Positions 21,768 through 31,811 of a stretch of 64,000 bases of DNA are shown here, in pieces. The position numbers and the translations under genes were made by a program. Source of the DNA: Candolleomyces eurysporus (lineage: Eukaryota; Basidiomycota; Agaricomycetes; Agaricales; Psathyrellaceae); contig JANBPK010001475.1 of assembly GCA_027579435.1 (NCBI GenBank), positions 1 through 64,000 on the forward strand. Reading direction: 5' to 3'. Under the pieces are notes generated by a model, which saw nothing but the letters and a program-made list of their open reading frames with translations, did no database searches and was not told where the DNA came from. How positions within the stretch are numbered: position 1 is the first letter of the stretch; every line of letters starts with the position of its first letter.

Positions 21768-21918
21768 CTGCTTTTTGCTTCGTGAAGCGGAGCTAAATCG
21801 GAGCCCAGTTGTTTGAGTTGAGACTCAATATTCCGCAGTTCCGGAGGTGATGGTACGAGCAACCAAGTGAGGTCACCTGGTGCCCTTTCCTTCTCCCAAG
21901 GTCTGTTTTCACATCAGC

Positions 21919-22067
21919 ATGCTGGAACGAATTCCTTCTAGGTCACTGTGGCTTGATATCGCTGTGCTAGCTCTGCCAGCCCTGTAAGTTGCCATCAAGG
22001 TCTTAGCATTGCTTTAACTGAAAACTACAGCATTATCCTCCTGCGAGCAGCATATCCACCAGATGAT
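21919..22067 (+). other. Orphan 5' exon pair of an unknown membrane protein
   Basis: ATG 21919 opens MLERIPSRSLWLDIAV, then a perfect GTAAGT donor (21984) and a CAG acceptor (22030-22031). The joined frame continues as LIILLRAAYPPDDQPARP and stops at about 22100. It reads like the start of a membrane protein with one hydrophobic helix, cut off where the F-box fragment begins. A one-base shift near 22080 would carry the frame into the F-box open frame, so an accidental fusion is possible. Confidence 0.35.
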
Positions 22068-22160
22068 CAACCTGCTCGTCCCGATATTGACACGGATCTA
22101 GGTGACCAGGCAGGCTCAGCAGCTACAGGGAGGTTCCAGTCTTCCACGGTCAACACTCAA

Positions 22161-23621
22161 CAGGACGATCTCAAGGTGCTTGCAAAGGAGCACCCCGCCC
22201 TTCTTTCCCCCATTCAACGTATCTATCCCGAACTCCTCTCGGAGATATTCTCCTTCTACGTTCATTCCAACCCGTCTCGCTGGTCTCTCGATGACAATTT
22301 CGACCCCAGTCACGGACCCCTTCTTCTCACCCGCATCTGCCGTTCGTGGAGAATGGCTGCCATCGCCACCCCAGACCTCTGGACTACCATCCGGTTTGTC
22401 GTCAAACCTCGACGCCGCTTCCATTTGATGGACATGTGGCTGGAGCGATCCAAAGCACGCAATCTTACCATCGCCGTCGTAGATCACCCAGAGACTTGCA
22501 GCGAGATCGATTTTATCCTCGCCGTTAGCGCTCCTTGCAATCAGCAGGCACTCCGCCTATTGAGCAGCCAGGCTCATCGGTGGGAGTCGGCAAGTTTCCA
22601 TCTACCCCTTGTTGCATTATGCTGGGACGCATTCGCTACCGCAAAGGGGCGCACGAAACAGCTAACGGGTCTGGAGATCTGCGTTACCCGTCTAAAATGG
22701 CAAGACCCTGTTCCAGACATAATCTCAGACGCCAGCCAGCTCACTTATCTTGGCCTCACCGATTGCCAATTCCCGATCTTACGCCAACCAATCCGCGGGG
22801 CAGGAGTGACCCATTTTTGCTACACCGTCCGTGGTCACTTCCCCTTGAAATCTCTTCTCGATTGTTTGCTGTGTCTCCCCAATCTGGAATCTTGCATTAT
22901 AGTAAGGAACCAGGGCGGTTTCGCACCGATCCAGATCCCATCCACCCGAGTTGTATCCTTTCCCAAACTATCAACGTTACGGATAACACATTCATGCCTG
23001 CTGAATCTACAATGGCACGGGATGACCGAGTTATTGCAGGCATTGCTACTCCCCAATCTTGTGGAACTCGAGATTCTATGTCAACCCCGCTCAGCCGGCA
23101 CTTCCGTCACGGTGCAGGTGGAATGGCCTCGTTTACCTTTCCTTGCATGGATAGATCGTTGCTCGAAGTTGCAGCGCCTTATCCTCCTATCTCCATCGCT
23201 ACAACAGCAACACTTGATCGAATTATTTCAACACATTCCCAGCGTAACCAGACTCGGATTTGCGCTCAGTGGCACTGGACGAAAGCACAGTGTGCTCGAC
23301 CATCTTGCAGCGCGATCCAGTCTTCCCAATTTATCGAAATTGGAAATTGTCATATTTTCAGATACTGTGGGCCTTTCAGGAACCTTTGTTGAAGGATTTG
23401 TGCAGATGGTGAAGGACAGGATGAAAAGAGCAGAGGGTCAAGCTCAACTTCGGTCTGCTCACTTGCAATTCGGAGCCAAATGCGGATACCCTGGAATCAA
23501 AAATCAGTCCCTGCTGCTCATTCGGACAATGTTGCGATCTTCAGAAGGGATACGGTTACTCCAAGGCTCGAATAAGATCGTACTCGTGAAACAACGGTCT
23601 CAGAAACGGTCGCCGGCTTGA
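22161..23621 (+). pseudogene. 5'-truncated F-box protein gene
   Basis: Homology to the paralogue at 12256 starts at about 22161 (QDDLKVLAKEHPALL) and continues through the F-box (RIYPELLSEIF), CRSWRMAAIATPDLW and the leucine-rich region to the stop at 23621, with no internal frameshift. The coiled coil and N-terminal CxxC segment are missing, and no ATG precedes the F-box. The truncation point is close to that of the copy at 610. Its 3' flank (about 23600-23860) matches that of the next copy, so the two arose by tandem duplication. It could be expressed only through an upstream exon. Confidence 0.65.
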
Positions 23622-24088
23622 ATACCTTTTTTCCTGGGTCCTTCTACCACAAATGCGCTGTATGTATGGATCATAGGCAAAAGATCGTGTCACGCAGTCG
23701 ACTCTTCCTTCATTGTTGTCTTCCTTCATGTTATGTTCTTAGCAGCTTCAAAAAATGGACACGCTACTGGTCTTATACGTAGCTTAGATCGATAGTGTTC
23801 AATTACATTTCTTGGACAACGCCCGGTAGTGCGGCTTATTCCCCTAGCGGAAGTCATAGTCCCACAAATGGGACACTGCTGATCGTGATGGGTGCAGGCA
23901 GGGTTTTCACTGAGGGTGGCCCCCTGTAGCCTTGTAGAGCTTGTCGAGCGGTCAGTCGCCACGTCGGAGTTGAGTCGGAGATCCGTAATGATGATTAAAT
24001 TCAAGGAGGCGCTTAGTGTTTTGTTCAGAATCATCCCTTCCACTACTACCATCTATCCTTCTATCGACAGTGCTCCTAGATGGCCAAA
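23622..24088. other. Intergenic: duplicated F-box 3' flank
   Basis: About 23600-23860 resembles 25575-25790 after the next copy (for example GAATACCTTTTT and the GATCGATA region). No gene is seen. Confidence 0.5.
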
Positions 24089-25575
24089 ATGTTCTGCTCA
24101 TGGCGTCAGGGTTAATTTCTGCTCTTGAAGGACATATCGTCCCCCGTTTCCGAATTGCTGGGTACGAACGGCGTCCCCTCGTTGACGCAGACCCAGGCAA
24201 TCAAGCAATGTCTCATCGACTTCAACGGTAGTATCCAACTCCTTGAGCATTACATTCGAAAAATGCAAGATGCTACCAACAAGCTCGAAGCTCGGAAGGA
24301 GAGCTTGAAGGCGCTCGCCGCGCACTTCTATCCCCCGCTCGACGGATGTACCCCGAACTCCTTTTCGAGATCTTCACGTTTTTCGTTCATTCCAATCTCA
24401 TTGAATTTCAGGATACTTACTTCTGGAAAATCAAGGATAATTATAACCCAAATTATGGACCCCTTCTTCTCACCCGCGTCTGTCGTTCGTGGAGGATGGC
24501 TGCCATCGCCTCCCCCGAGCTCTGAACCGTGATTCGCTTCGTCGTAAAGCCTCGACGCCGCTTCAATCTTATGAAAATGTGGCTGGAAACGATCTGGAGC
24601 ATTCAATCTAATTAATGCCACCCTTGATGACGCAAAGGCCTACAACGCGGCTGATTTTGTCGCAGCAGCCACCGCCCCTTGCAACCAGGAGGCTCTACGT
24701 CTAGTGAGCCACTGATGGAAGTCGGCGCGTTTTCATCTTCCCCGCTTCAAGGGATGCTGAGACGCCTCTGCTGCCACAAACGGCCACGCTAAACAGCTCG
24801 AGAGGCTAGATATCTGTGTTACCCGCCCAGCATAGCAAGACGATATCCCGGACATGATTGTAGACGGCAGCCAGCTCGCTCATCTTTCGCTCACCCATTG
24901 CGAATTCCCAATAGCCTCGCGAATTGTATCCCATCCCAAACTCTCAATGTTGCGGATAATCCAAATCTNGGGGCCCCAGTGCCATTTCACGGCATGACGG
25001 AGTTGTGGCAGGCACTGCGACTTGCAAATCCTGCGGAGCTCAAGGTGCAATGCCAACCCCTCTCCGCTATCACAGGCTTCCGTGCTGCTGGGATGGGCTC
25101 ATTTGCCTTTCCTTTGCTGCATATCTCGCTGCTCAAAATTGCAGCACCTTGCCTTTTATTGCCATCATTACAACAGGAGCACTTGATCGAAGTATCTCAA
25201 CACATTCCCAGCTTGACTAAACTTGAATTTGCGCTCAGTGGGACTAGGCAAACGAGGGAATTGTTCTACCACCTTGCGGCTCGATCCACGCTTCCCACAT
25301 TATCGAAATTCGAGGTTGTTTTATTTGACACCTCTGCCCTGTCCCAAGCCTTTCTCAAAGGATTCTTGCAAACGGCGAAGAACAGGATGAAAGTAGGAGC
25401 CAAGGGGTATGCTCCTAAGCTTCGGCCTGCCCTCTTGCAAATAGAAGCTCAGTCCAGGCATCCCACAATCATAACTCACGTTCTACCGTTCATTCGTTCA
25501 ATGTTGCATCCGTCAGATGGGATACGGTTCTACCATAATTCGGACACGATCATGTTTCTCAACCAACGGATCTAG
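24089..25575 (+). pseudogene. Decayed F-box protein pseudogene
   Basis: From ATG 24089 the frame meets a stop after eight codons, then resumes as KDISSPVSELLGTNG, a coiled coil and KALA. A frameshift follows, then the F-box and VCRSWRMAAIAS region in another frame. Stops interrupt PEL*TVIR, SH*WKSARF and KGC*DAS. A deletion joins 24900-25000, where an N sits at 24969, and the leucine-rich end reads openly to 25575. The order of segments matches the paralogue at 12256, so identity is clear and function is lost. It is the older member of the 22.1-25.6 kb pair. Confidence 0.85.
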
Positions 25576-25896
25576 AAAACTGCCGTTGGTTCGAATACCT
25601 TTTTCGTCCTGGCCCCCTCTACTTGTATCTCACCGTTCATTTACTTACCCCGTCTTCCTCCGCATGTTCTTAATAACTCCAAAGAACACAGCACTGTAGC
25701 TCAGATCGATAACGTGTAATATTACATACTCTTGAACAACACAGGGCCTAGCCCATATTACGGGAAGTCGTTCCGTTGGCAAAAGCCGTCCTTACATTTA
25801 CATACCAAACCCATCAGGTTGGACAGATGCACATGCACATCGCATACCAACCAAACCCAGTAACCCACAAAACCCTATTCATACTCATCTCGAATA
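25576..25896. other. Intergenic between convergent units
   Basis: This is the 3' flank of the pseudogene (duplicated, see 23622-24088) and the 3' end of the next minus-strand gene. No gene is seen. Confidence 0.45.
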
Positions 25897-27179
25897 TCAT
25901 ACCTCAACTCTCAACGGACTCGGTCGCATCCCCTCTCCAAACTTCTTCACTCTCGCCCTCCTCTTCTCCCACGTCTCGTCTCCCTTTCGCCCCGCAGCCA
26001 GCAGCACGTTCAACCTCGCTCGGAGGTTACTATTCACTGGTTTCAACACCTTGGGTCTCGAGGTACTCAGGGGTGGCAATCCCAAACGCTGGCGCAGGAT
26101 GTTCATTTCGTCAGCGATACCTAGTCTTCTGAATACTTCGTCTATTGAGGGTAGCTCGCGGATGGGTTCGGGGCCCTGATTCTGATTCTGCATCGGTGAT
26201 TCGGTGTTGAGTGTCGTCGAGTTCGATTTTGCCAGGGCGAAACTGGATTTTGCAGAGGATGGTCGCTGAGGCTGATTCTCGGCGGAGCTGGGAGCAGTGT
26301 AGTCAAACGGATCGAGCGGGGCGAGTAGGTCTTCGGGAGATAGTGGCAGCGGTTTTGGTTTCTCGATTTTTGCAGGGAGAGAAGTTCTTCGAGGTCTCTG
26401 GGCTGGTGATATATACAATTGAGATGAGCATTGATTAAATTGTGAAGAACACAGAAAAAAAAAAGGAAGAGCTGAAGGGGACGAATGGGTGTTTCAAAAT
26501 GAGGACGACGTACGAGGTGCTGGTTTCTTCATGATCGCTGACGGAACGGCCTGAGTCCGACTCGCCGTTTCTTTGCTGAGACCTTCTTTGTCCCTGGCGT
26601 ATCCTCCTAGACCCGGAGGCAGGATTCGATAAGCTAGACTGTGCGTAGGTTTGGCATCTTCAGAACCAAGCAGAGTTTGAGAGTCAGCCGACGGCCTCTG
26701 GGATGAGAGTTATGAGACTCACTCTGGCTTTGCTGGTCAGCATCCAGATCCAGACCGTACCTATACCTCACCACTTGTTTGAAGAAGCGGTCGGATCCTC
26801 TGAATAGATGCGGAACGAGGCGAGGTAAGAAGACGAGCGTTCTTGGCATCGATGGTCCAGCGACAGGCTCTGCATACGCAGCAGTGGTATCCGCCTTGGG
26901 AGTTGATGGAACACCCAAATTCGAAGTGTCGGCGTTCGCTGGGAAATCTTGCTGCGAGTGGTCCTCCGAGCTATGTGGAAGTTCAATATTGCTTGCGAGG
27001 CTCGTAGCAGTGAGGGCTGGTTTTACAGTGTCGGGAGCCTGTACATTGTTGGGACCGACCGCTGTCATCGTCAAAATATCGAGGGTCGACTGAGAATTGG
27101 GCTTCGTTATAACTGAGTGGGTCGAGGCACTCCACAAGGGTCTGGGTGGGCGAGCAAACATGTCGTGTGACGGGGCCAT
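25897..27179 (-). CDS. Unassigned proline/serine-rich protein, 368 residues
   Basis: Three exons (27179-26723, 26657-26514, 26402-25897) join in frame. ATG 27179 is chosen over an earlier in-frame ATG at 27362 because a TATA box lies at 27310-27318. I do not recognise the family. The first exon is polar and low complexity. It is followed by a basic patch (FRGSDRFFKQVVRYRYGL) near residues 125-145 and a short conserved-looking block (HSLAYRILPPGLGGYARDKE) near 156-175. A predicted helical region (SIDEVFRRLGIADEMNILRQ) and a basic end (ETWEKRRARVKKFGEG) close the protein. No signal peptide or membrane helix is seen. Confidence 0.65.
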
Positions 27180-27309
27180 CTGAAGCTTTAATCTCGAGGA
27201 GACTTTTTGTCGATTAATTTGGAGCAAGCGGTGGAGACTGCGCGAGGACGAGTGAGAGGGAGAGGACGGGAATGGTGGGTCGCCTGTCAACGTCACCTTT
27301 GCGGGGGTC

Positions 27310-27318
27310 TTTATAAAT
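27310..27318 (-). promoter_or_regulatory. Probable TATA box for the 25897-27179 gene
   Basis: On the minus strand TTTATAAAG lies about 131 nt upstream of ATG 27179. Confidence 0.4.
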
Positions 27319-27848
27319 AGGATAAGAAACATGTTGCTCAGGGTCGGGATGGCAGGTGCCATGTCAATGCTTGGAACTAGGCTTAGTAGGCTATCATTCG
27401 GTCCTGATTCCTGGACCGTGAATACTAAAAGGGTTCAAGCAGTCACAAAAAAAAACGTCTTGCTGACAGGATACGAGGAGGGGAAAGAGCTGTTCAAGGC
27501 TTTTCAGGCTTATAGGCCTCCTCGTCTAATTGCCAGAAGGATAGAGTATCACTGTACACGGAGGTTGCCCCGAAGTCACGGCGGTATGAAACTGGACCCT
27601 GAAGACCCCTGTGGTGAAGTTAGGCCGATGCCGAGCTGCCTGACAGTTGAACAAGCGGAGACTGAAAGAATTGATGTTGATGCCGTCCTCCGGCTCCGCC
27701 CCGGCCAATTTCCGTTTGTTTCCCGACGTTCCGTCTAGGAGCAACGATGGTGCAAGCTTTTCCTCTTCCTACGTGCTCCACGTATAATCCTGGCGGTCAG
27801 AGCCTACAATTCATCGAATCACCTATAGAATAACCAGGATTCCGGTCT
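27319..27848. other. Divergent promoter region, no gene seen
   Basis: This lies between the minus-strand gene ending its 5' region here and the plus-strand ABC ATPase gene. One open frame of about 135 codons (27331-27738) lacks a coding character I can recognise. Confidence 0.45.
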
Positions 27849-29728
27849 ATGCGAGCACCGTTGATTCATATACCCAAAAACTCTGCAGTCTATGCATTGG
27901 GTGCAGCAAACAAGCGTTCGAAACCCCTGTTCGAAACCAGGGATGTCAGCTGGACGGTGAACTCGAAGGATTCATGGGCTTTAATTGGGAAAGCGAAGAA
28001 TAACGTCTTTCAGGTGAGCTCAGAGCTCTGCAGATTGACCTCAGGCTCACACAGGCGGTCATAGACTCTCCTTGGGCACACTCGAGTGTCTCCTACACCT
28101 ACCGACGGCCTATACCCAAGATTCAGGGATATCGACGCGTTTTCTCGCCTCAAGTTCGTGTCTTTCAGGCATTCTGGTGGTAACGGCGAATTCTACGATT
28201 ACACCGCGAGATACGGCGCCATGCGAGAGGGGGACGACAAAACTCTTGGTCAGAGCTTTGAAGAGATAGCACAGGAGCTGACAATTCCCAAATCCGAGCA
28301 ACACACATTGATTCGACGGTTAGGGCTGGAGAAACTGCTAGACATTCCGTTGATTGCTCTGAGTAATGGGCAGACGCGAAGGGCTAGGATTGCAAGAGCT
28401 ATATTCCGACAACCAGAGGTCCTGCTCCTCGACGAGCCGTTAAGTGAGTTTTAAATTCGCGGATTTATTCACTAATACCTGCTGACTCTCCGCCTAGCTG
28501 GCCTGGACATTGAATCTCGCGAGCAACTCGTTCGACTCCTCGAGTCCTTCCGAGCGTCGCCTGAGCATTCTCCCCATGTCCTGAGCAGCTACCGTCTCCA
28601 GGAAATCGTCGACCTCAAGCACCACTCTCTCCACGATGTTGCCCCCGCTTTTGTCTCCCATGTATTGTATCTCGAAGGCGATCGCTTCTGGGCAGGCCCC
28701 AGGAGCGAGTTTTTCGGAGACTTCGCACCAAGGCATCTACAGGCGGAACTCAACACCAAACCCTGGTCCACCCGTTCGACAACTTCCAAAGCCGCTTTGG
28801 TCGCTGATTTACAAGGGGTTAACGTCGTTTATCGCGGAGAGCGCAAGGTTTGTCATTGGTTTCGAATTGTTCTTGATTATCCCACCCTAACCATCTGCAT
28901 TTGCAGGTTCTGAGCCAGATTTCGTGGCAGATACACCAAGGCGATCGTTGGCAACTACAAGGTGCCAATGGCTCTGGAAAGACGACGCTCTTGTCTCTCA
29001 TCACCGGCGATCACCCTCAGTCATACACTCAGCCACACTTACTCCTTCCCACCACAAGTGCTGATGGAGCTCCTAAACTCCAACATCGAAAGCGCATACC
29101 CACACCAACTCTTCGCTCCTCTATTGGTATCGTCTCACCTGAGCTCTTCGATGCATTTCCTCGGAAGGAACCCGGGATGACGGTTTGGGACGCGGTTCAG
29201 ACCGGGTTCGGTGGAGGGTTTGTTCCTGCAAAAGAGGGTGTCGGGAAGATCCACGTCGACCCTTGGGAATCGTCCGATGTCGAAAAGTTGCGCGAGTGGC
29301 GAGCGAGGAGGTGCTGGGAAGTTTTGGAGGCTTTGGGTCCTTTGGCATGGGACTTGACTGCCGACACCGAAACATCCTCATCGTCGTCTTCGGACCCAGC
29401 TGATAGCCATTTACCAAACTCGATCACCCGCGAATTCGCTTCACGTTTGTTCCCCTCGCTTTCACAAGGTGAACAGAGGCTTGTCTTGCTCATGCGGGCC
29501 TTGGTTGGTCGACCCCCTCTCGTCATCTTAGATGAGGTGTGGGCCGGGATGGATGAGAGGATGATCGAGGCTGTGAAGCGCTATTTCAACTCTTCGTCTC
29601 CTTCGGAAGCCTTCACGGACGACCAGGCGGTGGTAGTTGTCACGCATTGGGAGGACGAGGTGCCCTGGATGAAGGAGCAAGGATTGAAAACTTTAAAACT
29701 GGAGAAAGGATCGGGGATGGTGGTGTAA
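27849..29728 (+). CDS. Tandem ABC ATPase without membrane domain (ModF-like)
   Basis: Four exons (27849-28013, 28065-28443, 28498-28847, 28907-29728) give 571 residues. Half 1 has a degenerate P-loop (ALIGKAKNN, residues 44-52) where a Walker A should be, a good signature (LSNGQTRRARIARA, from 154) and Walker B (VLLLDEPLTGLD). Half 2 has a complete Walker A (GANGSGKTT, 317-325), signature LSQGEQ (483-488), Walker B (LVILDE, 503-508) and an H-loop (VVVVTHWEDE). There is no membrane segment, so it is a soluble twin ATPase like bacterial ModF and its fungal homologues; its cellular job is not established. Only the second site looks able to bind ATP canonically. Confidence 0.85.
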
Positions 29729-29903
29729 AAGCTCGCCGCGTCGCATGCCGATAGGTCATAAGGTTTTAACGTTAGTTGCAGCTATTTGTTGAATTTGCAT
29801 TTTGGAGATCTGACAAGCCTTGGATTGCAGGAAGCTTGATAACGGCTACATGTATATGTACACGGTTGAAAATTGTGGCGGCCAGGAAGGAGGATACTCC
29901 GGC

Positions 29904-30530
29904 TTATACTCGGTCACTCTCGGTATCGAGGTACCACTCTCCGATAAGAGGCGTGCTCAGGTCGGAGCTGAAGAATGTGAAGAGACGTTCCGTGATGTTG
30001 ATGTTGCCCTTGGCGCAGTTGGTGCACTGATCAACATGAATCTCATCAACAAAGGTGGTTAGGGGTGATGGAAAGGTTACACTACTTACGACGTCGAGAA
30101 TTTGGGACCAGACGTGTTTGTCGCCGTAGCGCAAGGAAACTATGCGGTTGCAGAGAGCGGGTTGGAAATCCTCGACACTCAAGGCTACGCCCTGTGGTGG
30201 GGCATGTCAGCATGACCGCTTGGATGCGCCGCAGAATGGATCAAGAAGGCGACTGACGAATTCGCTCGGAAAGATGAACCGCCCGCATACTCCACTATCC
30301 TCGCAAATCGTTCAAAACGTGTTTGACCTCCTTGAGCTTATCATATCCTCAGGAACAAAGCATTACTTCACTCACCGATAACCTTCACCAACATTGTACG
30401 GCGTCCAAATTGAATTGGTGACCCTATTCGTGGCGTCGTTATCGACGTGCTCTGCAGTCCCTTTGGACAAAGCGGAGGTGGAACTCAGGAATACACCTAA
30501 TACGCTGAGTCGGAGGAATGGGAGCTGCAT
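29904..30530 (-). CDS. Small secreted double-psi beta-barrel (RlpA/expansin-like) protein
   Basis: Four exons (30530-30376, 30294-30258, 30191-30090, 30026-29904) give 138 residues; exon 2 is only 37 nt. The N-terminus is a signal peptide (MQLPFLRLSVLGVFLSSTSA). The mature part has the double-psi barrel pattern: GVCGRF, then VALSVEDFQPALCNRIVSL, then SQILDVCTNCAKGNINI, with paired cysteines. This fold occurs in RlpA, expansin-like, cerato-platanin-like and Barwin proteins. The single-domain size suggests a small secreted wall-acting or effector-type protein rather than a full expansin. No enzymatic residue can be assigned with confidence. A TATA-like CATAAATAAG lies about 75 nt upstream. Confidence 0.82.
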
Positions 30531-30953
30531 GGTCGACTGGAATCTGGAGAACTCAGAAGGGGTGTGGCCTTCTTGCCTTCGACTGCCACGTTCGAAGTCT
30601 TATTTATGTTTGCATTGCGAAGGTGTGAGGGGGAATTTCTTTGAAAGGAAGGCCCGGAGGGCGGAGGGTGATCATGAGTTCACGTCCTCGTGAGATTGCT
30701 CTTCAAATGCGATGGAAGCGCTTCTCTTTCTTCCGTTTTCTCCGTTTTCTCCGTCTCCTTCAGACTTCAGATCCTCTTCTTCTGTTCATGGAGGGATGTT
30801 AATCATTCTCCCGAAGTTAAATTAAATTCAACCACCTTTGCAGAAGCCGAGGATGCCGTCTGGGAATGAAAATTAGCTTCGGAGCACCAGTCCCTTAGAC
30901 TTGACCCCCTTATCGTCTTACCACCGCGATCTCTTTTTTGAAAGTCCAGCATC
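30531..30953. other. Divergent intergenic region
   Basis: This holds the promoter of the minus-strand barrel protein (TATA-like CATAAATAAG at about 30599-30608) and the 5' flank of a dead F-box copy. A CTCCGTTTTCTCCGT-type pyrimidine repeat lies at about 30730-30760. Confidence 0.45.
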
Positions 30954-31560
30954 ATGGGCTGTCTTTTTCTCTCATTGCAATGGGCCACTTTGGGAGCCGA
31001 TGATACTTGCATCACCTGTACCTGCATCGGTTGGTACCCCCGAGATCCCAACCACCAGTCCAGCAGAGTCTATCAAACGATGTCTTGCCGATGTAGACAA
31101 CGACATCAACAAACTGGAAGACCAGATCGAGCAAATTAAAATAAGCTTGAAGAAGCTAGTGAAGAAACAAGATAACCTCGAAGCGTTCGCAAGCGACCAT
31201 TGCGCAGTTTAAACCCTGCTCGACTTCTTTTCCCCGAAATCCGCTCAGAAATCCTTTCTTGGTGCCCGAAAAGATATCCGTTAGAATGCGAGAGTGTTGA
31301 AATATCCGACAACTTCGACCCGAATCACGTTCCTCTTCTCCTAACCAGAATTTGCCGTTTGTGGAGGGAGACTGCTGTTGCAGATCTCAATTGGATGACA
31401 ATTTGCTTCGTGATCAGAAAGCGACGACAGCACCACCTCGTTCAACTGTGGTTGGCCGGTGCCGACTTCGGGCATTTTAAGGAGTCTGAAGGACGATCCC
31501 AGATGCTTCTCTCGAGTTCGCTCATCTCGGAAATGTTGCAAATCGGAACACGGTCAAAAT
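30954..31560 (+). pseudogene. Truncated and frameshifted F-box pseudogene
   Basis: An N-terminal part with ASPVPASVGTPEIP and a coiled coil (DNDINKLEDQIEQIK) reads in one frame to a stop at about 31212. The F-box (FPEIRSEILSWCPK), DNFDPNHVPLLLTRICRLW and the RKRRQHHLVQLWL segment read in another. Homology then ends at about 31480, so the whole leucine-rich region is missing. Segment order matches the copy at 31812, its nearest neighbour and likely sister. Confidence 0.75.
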
Positions 31561-31811
31561 AATATCTGGTCAGCATAGTGAACTCAATGGTTCTCTAGAT
31601 ATGTGTAGTATACGTAGTATCTCGACGCGACTCAGCTTACATACGGGGAAAGCACGTAGTGTATAGCTTTTTAAGCGACAGAAATGATTCCTGTCTTCGA
31701 ACTCTCGGAGCTTGAATATTGAATCCGACTTGTTCACAAACCACCATCATCGGTATGTAGATGCTTGTTGTAGGTATGCACTTCGTGGATCTTATCTGTC
31801 GATCACAGAGC

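Noticed and set aside
27331..27738. Plus-strand frame of 135 codons before the ABC ATPase
   Set aside because: It overlaps the promoter of the opposite gene and shows no motif or coding character.
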